The notes under the pieces: generated by a model
Seen by the model: the letters and a program-made list of their open reading frames with translations, nothing else
What the model was told of the DNA's origin: nothing
Databases searched by the model: none
Assembly (NCBI RefSeq): GCF_900142675.1
Contig: NZ_FRBS01000001.1
Span: forward strand, 1,109,515 to 1,173,514
DNA from: Shouchella rhizosphaerae
GTDB taxonomy: Bacteria; Bacillota; Bacilli; Bacillales; Bacillaceae_D
DNA: 64,000 nt
Reading direction: 5' to 3'
In this document: positions 35,367 to 45,230 of the stretch, piece by piece
Layout: each line of letters opens with the position of its first letter
Position numbering within the stretch: the stretch's first letter is position 1
Program-made: the position numbers and the translations under genes

Positions 35367-36121
35367 TCATGCTTGTTTATTCCTAATTCGCCCATCCAGC
35401 GAAAAACACCTATTCTGCTAGGCAGTTGTGTCAACGGTATATACGCCAAAAATATGGATACGGCTAAACAAGCAAATTGCAGTGTCAAAGAATGGGTAGA
35501 TATGGCCCAAATCGCCGCCATGCTTCCGAGAAACAACGCCCCGCTTGTACCAAAACAAGCTTCACGTTCTCCCTCCATTACAAAAGCAATATAAAACACA
35601 GTGACAACGTATAATACGTCGGCGAATTGAGGCGTCTCGATGACGAAAAAGACAACAACAAGAAAACAGAAGCTGGCTTTCCATAAGAAAAGTGGATGTT
35701 TGTTCATTTTTTGTCCGGTGTAAGGAAGCATCACCAACAACGCAATTGCAATGAGCCAATGCCAGAAGCTAGCCATGCTTGTCATCTGCCAAGCGAACAA
35801 CATAGCGGCTAAAATCCCAAGAAGAATTAGTGGATCATTCCAAACGAAAACGTTTCTCGTGATATCGGTGCTCTTGCGCCAATCATAATAAAAACCAATT
35901 GCCCAAACAAGCGTGGCGTACGCTAACGGCAAATAAGAAAAAAAGGCCACCGACCCCGCTAGTTGGCTGCATAAAGCAGCATAGCTAAATAATATAAAAG
36001 CCCCTAGGCTAAATGGCATTTTCCTTTTGCCACCGCTGTCTGATAATGCCCATCCAGCATCAGCAAAACCAATATTCAGGGCAATGGAAAGGAGCGGCAA
36101 TAATAAAAACAATGTAATCAT
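35363..36121 (-). CDS. Hypothetical multi-pass membrane protein
   Basis: 252 residues with about eight hydrophobic helices, beginning MITLFLLLPLLSIALNIGFA. Its DWRKST loop and a later MEGEREACFGTSGALFLGS loop recall, weakly, MraY/WecA-type sugar-phosphate transferases, but the conserved aspartate motifs of that family are not there, so I leave it unassigned. Its ATG overlaps the stop of the small gene upstream (TAAATG), suggesting coupling. It lies downstream of spo0A. Confidence 0.7.
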   Translation of the reverse strand: MITLFLLLPLLSIALNIGFADAGWALSDSGGKRKMPFSLGAFILFSYAALCSQLAGSVAFFSYLPLAYATLVWAIGFYYDWRKSTDITRNVFVWNDPLILLGILAAMLFAWQMTSMASFWHWLIAIALLVMLPYTGQKMNKHPLFLWKASFCFLVVVFFVIETPQFADVLYVVTVFYIAFVMEGEREACFGTSGALFLGSMAAIWAISTHSLTLQFACLAVSIFLAYIPLTQLPSRIGVFRWMGELGINKHE

Positions 36122-36273
36122 TTAGGATCGACACGCTTTAATGGACGAACGTCTTTCGCACACAACCATTGATTGCCCGCATTAGCTCGTTCTGCCTTTG
36201 TACTTAATGGGTTCTTTCGATTTGTCCTTTCCGACAATAGGGGAAAGAACATCTTCCTTTTTGTAAGTGTCAT
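36118..36273 (-). CDS. Small basic protein coupled to the membrane gene
   Basis: 51 residues from ATG 36273, behind GGAGAGGTGG. The sequence is basic and low in hydrophobics (MTLTKRKMFFPLLSERTN start; ending KDVRPLKRVDPK). No family recognised. Supported by a very good ribosome site and by the stop/start overlap with the next gene. The frame is open to 36369 but that part crosses the spo0A terminator. Confidence 0.55.
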   Translation of the reverse strand: MTLTKRKMFFPLLSERTNRKNPLSTKAERANAGNQWLCAKDVRPLKRVDPK

Positions 36274-36326
36274 AGCCACCACCTCTCCTTTAGTATGGGC
36301 CCATTCGTTCTTTTTACGCAAAAAAA

Positions 36327-36358
36327 CCAAGACACTTCGGCTTAAGCGCTTGGTTTCT
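36327..36358 (-). terminator. Terminator of spo0A
   Basis: On the minus strand AACCAAG, inner stem GCTT/AAG-like, CTTGGTT, then six or more T residues. Confidence 0.85.
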
Positions 36359-36372
36359 TGCCTATTCAAGTT

Positions 36373-37164
36373 TCAACTCACCTTATGTTCAATCCGTAGC
36401 TTGTCAGCAACCATTGCAATAAATTCAGAGTTGGTTGGTTTGGCCTTTGACTGGCTTACTGTATAGCCAAATAAATTTGAAATGGAGTCAATGTTTCCTC
36501 TGCTCCACGCAACTTCAATCGCATGGCGGATAGCCCGTTCGACTCGGCTCGCTGTCGTGTTGAATTTCTTAGCGATGTCCGGATAAAGCACTTTTGTGAT
36601 CGAGCCAAGAAGTTCAATGTCTTTATAAACCATCGTAATCGCTTCACGCAAATACATGTACCCTTTTATATGCGCTGGAACACCAATTTCATGAATGATG
36701 CTTGTAATGCTCGCATCCAAGTTGATTTGCCTGTCTTCAGGGCGATGAGCAGTATGAAACGACAAAGAGGATGTTCTTGTCCGCTTCGCTTTTTTGCTGC
36801 CGCCTATCTCCCTGATCTTCTCCATTAACGCATCCATATCAAACGGTTTTAATACATAATAGGAAGCGCCAAAATCGACGGCTCTTTTCGTTACATCTTC
36901 TTGGCCAAAAGCAGTCAACATGATAATTTGTGGCTTTTTCTCCCGTTGACTTAAACGTTCCAGCACAGCTAGCCCATCCAAATGGGGCATAATGATGTCA
37001 AGCAGTAGTACATCTGGCATTTTTTCTTCTACAACCGTTAAACATTCTTGCCCATTAAAGGCCGTTCCGATTACTTCCATATCTGGTTGAGCACCTACAT
37101 ATTCACTCAATAAATGGACTAATTCGCGGTTATCATCTGCAATGCAGACTGTAACGTTGCTCAT
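36373..37164 (-). CDS. spo0A: Sporulation master regulator Spo0A
   Basis: Response regulator of 263 residues that commits the cell to sporulation. Receiver domain 1-120 with acidic pocket Asp10-Asp11, phospho-acceptor Asp56 in [12 protein letters not shown], and the conserved Lys of VLKPFD. Spo0A effector domain from about 140 ([38 protein letters not shown] is the recognition helix region). Start ATG 37164 ([12 protein letters not shown]) follows GGGGG; the 38 upstream codons cover the promoter. Adjacent to spoIVB as in all Bacillus. Confidence 0.97.
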   Translation of the reverse strand: MSNVTVCIADDNRELVHLLSEYVGAQPDMEVIGTAFNGQECLTVVEEKMPDVLLLDIIMPHLDGLAVLERLSQREKKPQIIMLTAFGQEDVTKRAVDFGASYYVLKPFDMDALMEKIREIGGSKKAKRTRTSSLSFHTAHRPEDRQINLDASITSIIHEIGVPAHIKGYMYLREAITMVYKDIELLGSITKVLYPDIAKKFNTTASRVERAIRHAIEVAWSRGNIDSISNLFGYTVSQSKAKPTNSEFIAMVADKLRIEHKVS

Positions 37165-37201
37165 CTCGTTTTCCCCCAATTCCTTTTGGTGTATGTAATC
37201 G

Positions 37202-37228
37202 ATTCGACAAGGATGGCTGCAATCCTTT
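37202..37228 (-). promoter_or_regulatory. Sigma-H promoter of spo0A with overlapping 0A box
   Basis: On the minus strand AAAGGATTG, 11-bp spacer, GTCGAAT: an excellent match to the sigma-H pattern (RnAGGAwww and RnnGAAT). The -10 overlaps TTGTCGAA, a 0A box. Confidence 0.8.
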
Positions 37229-37270
37229 AAATAATTTAAAATAGACCGTATTCTCCTAAAATCCCATTTG

Positions 37271-37277
37271 TTCGACA
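37271..37277 (-). promoter_or_regulatory. Second 0A box upstream of spo0A
   Basis: TGTCGAA on the minus strand about 45 bp upstream of the sigma-H -35. Together with the box at 37203-37209 it gives Spo0A control of its own gene. Confidence 0.6.
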
Positions 37278-37347
37278 TAAATTGTCCAGTACCATTGTAT
37301 CAAAGAATGGCGCACAAAAAATAGGAATAAAAGGATTTTACACGAAA

Positions 37348-37384
37348 AGAAGCTAAAACGAGTAATTAACTCGCTTTAGCTTCA
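37348..37384 (-). terminator. Terminator containing the spoIVB stop codon
   Basis: GAAGCTAAAGCGAGT pairs with ACTCGTTTTAGCTTC on the minus strand; the TAA stop of spoIVB is in the loop. TTTTCG follows. Confidence 0.85.
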
Positions 37385-38640
37385 AGCAATCCTGTATGAA
37401 TGCCGGCTTCTTCCAGCATCCAACCAATGTGGCAGCCATAACCGCTTGTCGGGTCATTGACAAATACATGCGTTACTGCGCCAATCAATTTGCCGTCTTG
37501 AATAATCGGGCTCCCGCTCATCCCCTGCACAATGCCGCCTGTCTCTTGCAACAATTTTTTATCGGTCACTTTAATGACCATTCCCTTTGTCGCAGGCCCA
37601 TTTTGAGCCACGCTGCTGACGATTTCAACATCAAACTGTTCGACTTCTTCCCCTTCGAGAACGGTTAGGATTTTGGCAGGCCCTTCTTTCACTTCATCTG
37701 CTGTGGTAATTGCCATCGGTTCGTCATACAAGCCATTTTTCATCTTCGCTTTTTGATCCAGTTGCCCAAATACGCCAAAAGAACTGTTTTTGCTAATGGT
37801 GCCAAGAATGTCTTGGTCTTTCGCAATGCTCGCCAACTTTTCGCCAGGTTCGCCATGGAGCCCTTTTGAGATCGATGTGACAGAAGAGCGCATAATTTGC
37901 CCATCGTGAACCGAAATCGGCTTACGGGTGTCGACGTCCGAAATCACATGGCCCAGCGCCCCATATTTCATGCTTTGTGGTTCATAAAAAGTCATTGTCC
38001 CAACACCCGCTGCAGAATCACGAATATAGAGGCCTAAACGGTACAAATGGTCGCCTTTTGCTCTTTCTGGTTTAAGAACCGTTTTAATTGGTTTTTCATT
38101 GCGGAGTACTTCTATCGTCAGTTCTTTGTTTGCTTCCCCGGCATCTTGAACAAGCTTAGCCACTTCATTCATTGAGTGCATTTTGATGCCGTTGATTTTC
38201 GTAATCCGGTCACCCACTTCAATTCCAGCAAATTCCCCAGGTGATTTTTGTCCCTTTGCCGTTTCAATCAAATGGTGGCCAACGACTAAGACGCCTTCCG
38301 TGTTTAGTTTGACGCCAATCGACTGACCGCCAGGAATCACTTTTATGCTCGGTAAAACAGAAACGTCAATCGCTTTAACTGGCCACGGGCCAGCCTTTAC
38401 AAGAACTTCTTCGCTGCCAGGCGATTTGCCATGCAAATAAGTGCGGTTATCTTGTTCCTTAATAACAACATGGCCTTTAGCAGTTGCGCCAGCCATTTCA
38501 ATAACAGCATTGCTTCCTTCAAATATGGTCAGGTCAACAGGCGTATTGACAAATTGCCTTACTTGTGGTGAAAAACCTAGCCCTACCACACATAAAAAAA
38601 GCAAGACGCCAATTACATATCGTACACCCTCTTTTCTCAA
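37366..38640 (-). CDS. spoIVB: SpoIVB peptidase
   Basis: Forespore serine peptidase (424 residues) secreted into the intermembrane space, where it cleaves SpoIVFA and so triggers pro-sigma-K processing. One N-terminal membrane anchor ([16 protein letters not shown]), a PDZ domain in the middle ([19 protein letters not shown]), and the S55 peptidase domain with the catalytic Ser in [11 protein letters not shown] and His in GHVISDVDT. Start TTG 38640 has AGGAG seven bases upstream and matches the B. subtilis length; GTG 38667 is an alternative. Confidence 0.93.
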   Translation of the reverse strand: MRKEGVRYVIGVLLFLCVVGLGFSPQVRQFVNTPVDLTIFEGSNAVIEMAGATAKGHVVIKEQDNRTYLHGKSPGSEEVLVKAGPWPVKAIDVSVLPSIKVIPGGQSIGVKLNTEGVLVVGHHLIETAKGQKSPGEFAGIEVGDRITKINGIKMHSMNEVAKLVQDAGEANKELTIEVLRNEKPIKTVLKPERAKGDHLYRLGLYIRDSAAGVGTMTFYEPQSMKYGALGHVISDVDTRKPISVHDGQIMRSSVTSISKGLHGEPGEKLASIAKDQDILGTISKNSSFGVFGQLDQKAKMKNGLYDEPMAITTADEVKEGPAKILTVLEGEEVEQFDVEIVSSVAQNGPATKGMVIKVTDKKLLQETGGIVQGMSGSPIIQDGKLIGAVTHVFVNDPTSGYGCHIGWMLEEAGIHTGLLEAKAS

Positions 38641-38736
38641 ACGTTTCACTCCTCGCTCCCAACCCACACCTCCATGCTGGCTGTACTATTAATGTTGCCT
38701 CCTACGGCCATATTTATAACCATGCAAAAGAGAAAA

Positions 38737-38762
38737 AAGCCACCCAAAATGGGTAGCTTTTC
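38737..38762 (-). terminator. Terminator of recN
   Basis: On the minus strand AGCTACCC, ATTTT loop, GGGTGGCT (one T-G pair), then TTTTTTC. Confidence 0.88.
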
Positions 38763-40459
38763 TACATTTTTTTTGTTTGAGCAAGCGCGAGCAATTCTTC
38801 TGCATTTTTCCTGGTCAAATCTGTCACTTCGACGCCAGAAAGCATCCGTGCCAGTTCGTCCACTTTTTCGTTTTCATTTAAAACCTTGACGCTTGTGAAC
38901 ACGCGGTTATCGATTTCGGTTTTGGAAATATACAAATGGTGGTCAGCTAATGCTGCCACTTGTGGCAAATGAGAAATACATAACACCTGTGAGCCAGCAG
39001 ATATTCGTTGGATTTTTTCACCTATCGCCTGGGCGACTCTGCCACTCACGCCCGTATCCACTTCATCAAAGATGACAGAGGTCATTCCTTCTTTTGCGGA
39101 AAAAACGGACTTCAGCGCTAGCATAATCCGCGACAATTCCCCTCCAGAAGCGACTTTCGCAAGAGGTTTTAACGGTTCACCTGGATTCGCCGAAATCATA
39201 AATTCAATTCGGTCTTGGCCTAACCGTTTTAAGCTAGATAGATCTTCTTTATTTGGATAAGGCTCAATCGCTACTTGAAACTGCGCTTTTTCCATATACA
39301 GGTCCTGCAGCTGTTTTTCAATCGCTTCCATCAATTCAGCTGCTGCCGCCTTGCGCAAATCAGTTAATGCTTCCGCTTCAAGCAACAAGTCCTCTACAAG
39401 GGCGTCGCGTTTTTCGGTTAAATTCGCTAACCGGTCATCCTTATGTTCTATCGCTTCCAGCTCTTCCTCAATCGTGGCGGCATATTCCAATATCGTTTCA
39501 ACCGAATCACCATATTTGCGTTTCAACTTGTCGATTTCAGCAAGCCTCGTTTCAATAAACGCAAGTGTTTCGGGATCAAAATCAATTGCTTCAATCGCTT
39601 CACGAATCGCATACGTACCTTCTTCAAGCATATAGTAGCTTGAAGACATTTGTTCATATAAAGGCGCTAATTCCTTGTCAATCGAGGCAGCAGTTTCTAA
39701 GTGGGAAAGCATGCCGCTCATGTAATCCAGGCCTCGTTCCTCGCCGTACATATGTTCATAACTACGGGTTAAGGCCTCATAAAGCTTCTCACTATTGGCT
39801 AGTTTATAACGTTTAGCCAGCAACTCTTCGTCTTCTCCTGGCGTTAACTTCGCTTGTTCGATTTCTTGTAGTTGATACGCATACAAATCGGCTTTTCTTG
39901 CCATTTCTTGCGAATTTTGATTTAAACTGTTGATCCGGTCCGTCATTTTTTGGACTTCATTAAACAACCTTGTATACTCAGCACGCGTTTTTTTTAAGGC
40001 CTCGCCACCGAAACTGTCTAATAGTTCAACATGTTCTTCTATCCGCATTAATGACTGGTGCTCATGCTGGCCGTGCATATCGATTAATGTCTGCCCGACT
40101 TCCCGCAACATGCCAATCGTTGTCAGCTTGCCATTTATCCGGCAAATGCTTTTTCCAGCGTCTGTAATATCACGCCGGAGAATGAGCATTCCTTCTTCGC
40201 ATTCAACGCCAATTGGGTCGAGTTTTTTTAGAGCCGGGTGGTTCTCGCCAATCGCAAACAAGCCCTCAATTTCGGCTCGTTTTTCGCCAAAGCGGACAAA
40301 CTCGGCTGACCCTCTCCCGCCTAACAATAATGCGATTGCATCGATGATAATGGACTTGCCTGCGCCCGTCTCCCCAGTCAACACGGTCAACCCTTTTTCA
40401 AAAGGGACTGTTAAAGAGCGGATAATGGCAAAATTTTTTATCGACAGTTCCATTAACAT
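38762..40459 (-). CDS. recN: DNA repair protein RecN
   Basis: 565-residue SMC-like ATPase that gathers double-strand DNA ends for recombination repair. N-terminal Walker A TGETGAGKSIII; long central coiled coil (~160-370); C-terminal ASGGELSRIMLALKSVF signature and Walker B VIFDEVDTGVSG. Start ATG 40459 (MLMELSIKNFAII) aligns with known RecN proteins and follows GGTGG. It is 16 bp after ahrC, likely the same operon. Confidence 0.96.
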   Translation of the reverse strand: MLMELSIKNFAIIRSLTVPFEKGLTVLTGETGAGKSIIIDAIALLLGGRGSAEFVRFGEKRAEIEGLFAIGENHPALKKLDPIGVECEEGMLILRRDITDAGKSICRINGKLTTIGMLREVGQTLIDMHGQHEHQSLMRIEEHVELLDSFGGEALKKTRAEYTRLFNEVQKMTDRINSLNQNSQEMARKADLYAYQLQEIEQAKLTPGEDEELLAKRYKLANSEKLYEALTRSYEHMYGEERGLDYMSGMLSHLETAASIDKELAPLYEQMSSSYYMLEEGTYAIREAIEAIDFDPETLAFIETRLAEIDKLKRKYGDSVETILEYAATIEEELEAIEHKDDRLANLTEKRDALVEDLLLEAEALTDLRKAAAAELMEAIEKQLQDLYMEKAQFQVAIEPYPNKEDLSSLKRLGQDRIEFMISANPGEPLKPLAKVASGGELSRIMLALKSVFSAKEGMTSVIFDEVDTGVSGRVAQAIGEKIQRISAGSQVLCISHLPQVAALADHHLYISKTEIDNRVFTSVKVLNENEKVDELARMLSGVEVTDLTRKNAEELLALAQTKKM

Positions 40460-40475
40460 CCTCTCGCCACCTTCC

Positions 40476-40925
40476 TCAAAGCATATTCAAGAACCGTTCT
40501 GTTACAACTTGTCCATCTCGCTCGGTACGGCAAATAATTAAAATCGTGTCATCTCCACAAATCGTCCCCATTAATTCGTTCCAATCCAAATTATCAATTA
40601 GAACAGCGATGGCGTTCGCATTGCCTGGCATCGCCTTCATGACGACAAGGTTGCCTGTACGATCAATACTAATAAAACTGTCGGTTAAAATCCGCTTCAG
40701 CTTTTGCTGTGGGTTGAATTTTTGGTCTGCAGGCAGGCTATATTTATAACGCCCGTCTTGCAACGGTACTTTTACTAAATGAAGTTCTTTGATATCACGA
40801 GAAACCGTGGCTTGCGTGACATTGTAGCCATCGCTTTTTAGCCGATCCACTAAGTCATCCTGTGTTTCAATTTCATAATTGGTAATGATTTCCCGTATTT
40901 TAATATGGCGTTGCCCTTTATTCAT
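40476..40925 (-). CDS. ahrC: Arginine regulator AhrC/ArgR
   Basis: 149-residue hexameric repressor/activator. Winged-helix DNA-binding domain (1-70; [16 protein letters not shown] is the recognition region) and arginine-binding C-terminal domain with [15 protein letters not shown], the core ligand motif. It controls arginine biosynthesis and catabolism; here it lies in the conserved ahrC-recN pair. No arginine genes are nearby. Confidence 0.95.
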   Translation of the reverse strand: MNKGQRHIKIREIITNYEIETQDDLVDRLKSDGYNVTQATVSRDIKELHLVKVPLQDGRYKYSLPADQKFNPQQKLKRILTDSFISIDRTGNLVVMKAMPGNANAIAVLIDNLDWNELMGTICGDDTILIICRTERDGQVVTERFLNML

Positions 40926-41032
40926 GCCCTCACCTTACCTCAAATTAAATTCAATTTTTGCAACGAACAACGTCTTTTTTATATTATCTACGGTTTGCCC
41001 GCTTTCGGCAAGATTGATACACTTGCTTATCT

Positions 41033-41065
41033 ACAAAAAAAGAAGGCCGCATGCCGCTGCCTTCT
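41033..41065 (-). terminator. Terminator of yqxC
   Basis: On the minus strand AGAAGGC, GC-rich loop with a small inner stem, GCCTTCT, then seven T residues. Confidence 0.9.
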
Positions 41066-41137
41066 CCAAGATATCCAGCATGGCGGCCGGTTGGCAAGCT
41101 TGCCCGTTCTGCTGCCAGCTTGGCTTTCCTTTGTTTT

Positions 41138-41950
41138 TTAATGGTTTTTTAAACGTTGGGAGGACTCAACGACTTGGCGAATGACTCCCTCTTGTATATC
41201 CATGCGCCCACTGCCTTTTTGCAAATGGATTAAAAATTCGATGTTGCCTTCACCGCCCGTAATGGGCGAATAGCTTAAATTGACAACATCAAATCCAATC
41301 GAACAGCTAAAAGCGGCGATGCTTTCAATCACTTGTTCATGAATAGCCGGGTCGCGGACAATCCCTTTTTTCCCAACTTGGTCCTTCCCTGCCTCAAACT
41401 GCGGCTTTATAAGGGCGCATACATCCCCGCCGGTAGCGATAATTGCAAAAAGCGGCGGCAACATTAAACGCAAAGAAATAAAGGACACATCGATCGTCGC
41501 AAACTGGGGAATGCCGTTGCCAAAATCACTAGGTACAGCGTGGCGGAAATTCATCCTTTCCATCACCGTCACACGTTCGTCCTGACGAATTTTCCAAGCA
41601 AGCTGGTTATAGCCAACATCAACGGCATACATGTGCTCCGCTCCATGCTGCAAGGCGCAGTCAGTAAAACCGCCAGTGGACGCGCCAATGTCAAGGCCGA
41701 CTTTTCCGGCGATAGGAAAATCGAACGTCTGCAGCGCTTTTTCCAGCTTTAAGCCGCCCCGGCTCACGTAAGGCATTTGTTCTCCTTTAATACGCAGCGG
41801 CATATCAACGGCTACTTTCATGCCCGGCTTGTCAAGCCTCTCGGAGTCACTATAGACAAGCCCGGCCATGATCGTTCGTTTTGCTTTTTCCCTTGTCTCA
41901 CATAGTCCCCTTTCAACGAGGAGAACATCAAGGCGTTCTTTCACTGCCAT
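41138..41950 (-). CDS. yqxC: TlyA-family rRNA 2'-O-methyltransferase
   Basis: 270 residues: an N-terminal S4 RNA-binding domain (RLDVLLVERGLCETREKAKRT) and an FtsJ-like methyltransferase domain with SAM loop VGLDIGASTGGFTDCAL and the K-D-K-E type catalytic residues around DVGYNQLAW and LIKPQFE. TlyA enzymes methylate 16S/23S rRNA cytidines and affect capreomycin sensitivity (family knowledge). Start ATG 41950 (MAVKERLDVL), four bases after dxs ends; the longer frame would overlap dxs. Confidence 0.9.
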   Translation of the reverse strand: MAVKERLDVLLVERGLCETREKAKRTIMAGLVYSDSERLDKPGMKVAVDMPLRIKGEQMPYVSRGGLKLEKALQTFDFPIAGKVGLDIGASTGGFTDCALQHGAEHMYAVDVGYNQLAWKIRQDERVTVMERMNFRHAVPSDFGNGIPQFATIDVSFISLRLMLPPLFAIIATGGDVCALIKPQFEAGKDQVGKKGIVRDPAIHEQVIESIAAFSCSIGFDVVNLSYSPITGGEGNIEFLIHLQKGSGRMDIQEGVIRQVVESSQRLKNH

Positions 41951-41954
41951 TCGC

Positions 41955-43841
41955 TTAGGCCCTCTTCCGCTTTTGCGGCAACATGCTAATGAGCGTGTCG
42001 GCAATCCGCTCTGGCGTTAATCCAACTTCTTGATAGAGCTCACTTACGCTCCCATGCTCAACAAAATAATCAGGAATGCCCATCCGCTTCAATTCCACGT
42101 GCATGCCTTTCTCATTGTAAAACTCAAGTACAGCACTGCCAAAGCCGCCTTGAAGGACAGATTCCTCGATGGTCAGCAGGGGCAGCTCTTCTTCAGCAAG
42201 CGCTTCAAGCAATTTCTCGTCAAGTGGTTTAACAGAGTTCGCATTAATGAGACGAATGTTATAGCCTGCTTGTTTTAATTGCGCCAGCGCTTTTTCTGCC
42301 ACTGGGATCATCGTGCCAAAAGTGAGAATAGCGGCATCTGTGCCTTCTTGGAGCACATTCCATTTGCCAATTGGCAGCCTTGAAAGGCTAGCGTCCATTT
42401 TCACGCCTGTGCCATTTCCACGGGGATAGCGGATCGCAATTGGGCCGTCGTCGTAGCAAATGCCTGTATAGAGCATATGCTGGAACTCGTTTTCATCTTT
42501 TGGGTTTAAAATCGTTATATTTGGCAATGACCGCAAAAACGCAATATCGAATACGCCTTGGTGTGTTTCCCCATCAGCACCAACAAGGCCAGCACGGTCA
42601 ATCGCAATAAGCACATTTAAGTTTTGCCGGCAAATGTCATGGACGACTTGGTCATAGCCACGTTGCAAAAAGGTTGAGTAGACAGCATAAACAGGCTTCA
42701 TTCCTTGTGTCGCAAGGCCAGCCGACATCGTGGCTGCATGTTGCTCAGCAATGCCGACATCAAACATGCGATCAGGAAACTCCTCAGCAAACAAGTCGAG
42801 CTTTGAGCCTCCTGGCATGGCTGGCGTAATCGCTACAACCCGTTCATCTTCGCGGGCAATTCGTTTTAATGTGTTTGCAAAAACGCTCGGATAGCTTGGC
42901 GGTCCAGGCTTTTTCACCATTTCACCGCTTTCCATCTTGTACGGCCCTGTCCCGTGCCAAGCTCCTGTCGCATCTTCTTCTGCTGGTTTATAGCCTTTGC
43001 CTTTTTTCGTTAGCACGTGCACCAATACTGGTCCTGATGTTTTTTTCGCATAGCTTAGCTGGTGTTTTAAATCGTCTAAGTCATGCCCATCTACAGGTCC
43101 TAAATAAGTGAACCCCATTTCTTCAAAAAACATGCCTGATACCATTAAATACTTTAAGCTGTCCTTTAATCGTTCGGCCGTATCTGCAAGTTTCCCGCCA
43201 AAGGCTGGGATTTTGCGGATAATCGTTTCCAAGTCCTCTTTTGCTTTTTGGTATTTCCCAGCCGTACGCAAGCGGCCAAGAATGCTGTGCAATGCACCGA
43301 CATTAGGTGCAATTGACATTTCATTGTCATTTAAGACAACAATTAAATGTTTCTGTTCATGGCCAATATGGTTTAATGCTTCCAGGGCCATGCCCCCTGT
43401 AAGGGCACCATCGCCTATAATCGCCACAATGTTTTCATTGGTTCCTTTTAAATCCCGGGCTGTCGCCATTCCCATTGCCCCTGACAAAGAAGTGGAGCTA
43501 TGTCCCGTCTCCCAAACATCATGCTCGCTTTCCGTACGTTTTGGAAAGCCGCATAAGCCTTTGTATTGGCGGAGTGTGTCAAATTGAGGTGCGCGCCCAG
43601 TCAAAATTTTATGCACATATGCTTGGTGGCCTACGTCCCATAGCAACTTATCTTTCGGGCTGTCAAAAAGCTGGTGGAGCGCAAGTGTCAACTCAACTAC
43701 CCCTAAGTTCGGTCCAATATGGCCGCCTGTCGCCGAAAGTTTTTCGATCAAAAAACGACGTATGTCTGCAGCAAGCTCTTCCAATTGTTTATTCGAATAG
43801 TTCTTTAAAAAGCTCGGGTCTTGGATTTCTTCAAGGTTCAT
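41955..43841 (-). CDS. dxs: 1-Deoxy-D-xylulose-5-phosphate synthase
   Basis: First enzyme of the MEP isoprenoid pathway: pyruvate plus glyceraldehyde-3-phosphate to DXP, thiamine-diphosphate dependent. 628 residues with the [18 protein letters not shown] motif, [13 protein letters not shown], and the C-terminal transketolase domain ([15 protein letters not shown]). Start ATG 43841 ([11 protein letters not shown]) follows GGGGG at nine bases. It stands downstream of ispA in the same direction. Confidence 0.97.
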   Translation of the reverse strand: MNLEEIQDPSFLKNYSNKQLEELAADIRRFLIEKLSATGGHIGPNLGVVELTLALHQLFDSPKDKLLWDVGHQAYVHKILTGRAPQFDTLRQYKGLCGFPKRTESEHDVWETGHSSTSLSGAMGMATARDLKGTNENIVAIIGDGALTGGMALEALNHIGHEQKHLIVVLNDNEMSIAPNVGALHSILGRLRTAGKYQKAKEDLETIIRKIPAFGGKLADTAERLKDSLKYLMVSGMFFEEMGFTYLGPVDGHDLDDLKHQLSYAKKTSGPVLVHVLTKKGKGYKPAEEDATGAWHGTGPYKMESGEMVKKPGPPSYPSVFANTLKRIAREDERVVAITPAMPGGSKLDLFAEEFPDRMFDVGIAEQHAATMSAGLATQGMKPVYAVYSTFLQRGYDQVVHDICRQNLNVLIAIDRAGLVGADGETHQGVFDIAFLRSLPNITILNPKDENEFQHMLYTGICYDDGPIAIRYPRGNGTGVKMDASLSRLPIGKWNVLQEGTDAAILTFGTMIPVAEKALAQLKQAGYNIRLINANSVKPLDEKLLEALAEEELPLLTIEESVLQGGFGSAVLEFYNEKGMHVELKRMGIPDYFVEHGSVSELYQEVGLTPERIADTLISMLPQKRKRA

Positions 43842-43981
43842 CGCTGAAACCCCCATTTTCTGTTCTGCTTCTCTCCTACAAATCAATCGCTGTTACCGGA
43901 GAATGAGTCTTGTCTTTGTTTAGGCAATTATAACAAAAAGATGGACGGAAAGAACAGCAATAACCTACGATCGCTGTTCAT

Positions 43982-44010
43982 AAAAAAAACCAACCGGCTC
44001 CAGGTTGGTT
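43982..44010 (-). terminator. Terminator of ispA
   Basis: On the minus strand AACCAACC, loop, GGTTGGTT, then eight T residues; directly after repeat copy C. Confidence 0.93.
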
Positions 44011-44055
44011 CAGACTGCAGGCAAACGCTCCCATACGTCGTCGTTTGCCTCGTTG
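44011..44055 (-). repeat. 3'-UTR repeat element, copy C
   Basis: Sense with ispA on the minus strand: GGCAAACG (44049-44042) pairs with CGTTTGCC (44027-44020); ACGTATGGGAG lies in the loop and CTGCAGTCTGAA is the tail that meets the terminator. The stem is shifted and longer than in the other copies. Confidence 0.65.
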
Positions 44056-44106
44056 TATAAAGCCGTTCGATCTTCCTTCCAGCTTTCTCTTTTCCCTGTT
44101 TGGTGT

Positions 44107-44994
44107 TTAATGGTCACGTGTAACGATGTACTTAGCCAAATCCTCGAGCAACGTCCCCCGCAAATGAAGCTCATCGAGTACTTGTAAAGCCCGATCATAA
44201 TGAGTGTGAAGCATTGTTTTCGCTCCATCAAGGCCAAGAAGCCCTGGATACGTGCTTTTATTATTGACAGCGTCACTGCCAACAGGCTTACCGATGGCGA
44301 TTGAATCGCCTTCTACATCAAGAATGTCGTCCTTAATTTGGAATAATAACCCAATCTCCTGTCCAAATTCGTTTAATTTGCTCCGTTCCTCGTTTGACAC
44401 CCCGGCAATAAGCGCTCCTGCTTCGATTGAAAAAGCCAACAATTCGCCCGTTTTGCGCTTATGAACGTTGGCAAGCTGTTCAACGGTAAGCTGTTTTCCT
44501 TCCGCAAACATGTCCGCAAGCTGCCCGCCAACCATGCCGCTAGCGCCAGCCGCTTTAGAGAGAGCAGCAATGATCGAAACTTTTGTTTTTGCCGAAAGGG
44601 GAGCGTCGGCATTGGCAATCAAGGCGAAACTTTGTGTCAATAGAGCGTCGCCGGCAAGAATCGCTGTTGCTTCTCCGAATACTTTATGATTCGTTGGCTG
44701 GCCCCGGCGTAAGTCATCGTCATCCATCGCAGGCAAATCGTCGTGAACGAGAGAATAGGTATGTACCATTTCAATTGCGCACGCTGTGTCGAGGCCATGT
44801 AAAATCGGTTGGTTATATGCCTCCAACACAGCCAACAACAACACAGGACGCACTCGTTTGCCGCCTGCTTCGAGTGAGTAAAGCATCGCTTCCTTTAACC
44901 GGTGCTCAGCCTCTAACTCCCGCACGTATTCAGGCAACTTTTTGTCGACAAGCTGCCTAGCCTCTTCTAAGAACGTTTGGAACAATGCGCTCAC
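44107..44994 (-). CDS. ispA: Farnesyl diphosphate synthase
   Basis: Prenyl transferase of 295 residues making farnesyl (C15) diphosphate from IPP and DMAPP/GPP. First aspartate-rich motif [14 protein letters not shown], second DDILD; GGKRVRP binds IPP. Its start overlaps xseB by 4 bp. The order xseA-xseB-ispA-dxs is that of B. subtilis. Confidence 0.95.
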   Translation of the reverse strand: MSALFQTFLEEARQLVDKKLPEYVRELEAEHRLKEAMLYSLEAGGKRVRPVLLLAVLEAYNQPILHGLDTACAIEMVHTYSLVHDDLPAMDDDDLRRGQPTNHKVFGEATAILAGDALLTQSFALIANADAPLSAKTKVSIIAALSKAAGASGMVGGQLADMFAEGKQLTVEQLANVHKRKTGELLAFSIEAGALIAGVSNEERSKLNEFGQEIGLLFQIKDDILDVEGDSIAIGKPVGSDAVNNKSTYPGLLGLDGAKTMLHTHYDRALQVLDELHLRGTLLEDLAKYIVTRDH

Positions 44995-45230
44995 TCGTTT
45001 GCCTCCTCTTCTAAATTCGCTTCAACCAGTTCCCCATCCTCATGCATAATTTGGTCAAGCTGCTTCTCGACTTTCAGTAATTTTTCATGACAGCTTTGCG
45101 ATAAGTCCATGCCTTCCTTAAACATATCAATTGCTTGTTCGAGAGGGACATTGCCTTCCTCTAGTTTTTCCACGAGCCATTCCAACTGCCTCATGGCCTC
45201 CTCAAACGGCAAATCCTTTGTTTCAGCCAT
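44991..45230 (-). CDS. xseB: Exodeoxyribonuclease VII small subunit
   Basis: 79 residues, all helical ([20 protein letters not shown], then [22 protein letters not shown]), acidic end. It forms exonuclease VII with XseA. Start ATG 45230 follows GGAGGTG; it overlaps the end of xseA by 8 bp and its stop overlaps ispA. Confidence 0.93.
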   Translation of the reverse strand: MAETKDLPFEEAMRQLEWLVEKLEEGNVPLEQAIDMFKEGMDLSQSCHEKLLKVEKQLDQIMHEDGELVEANLEEEANE

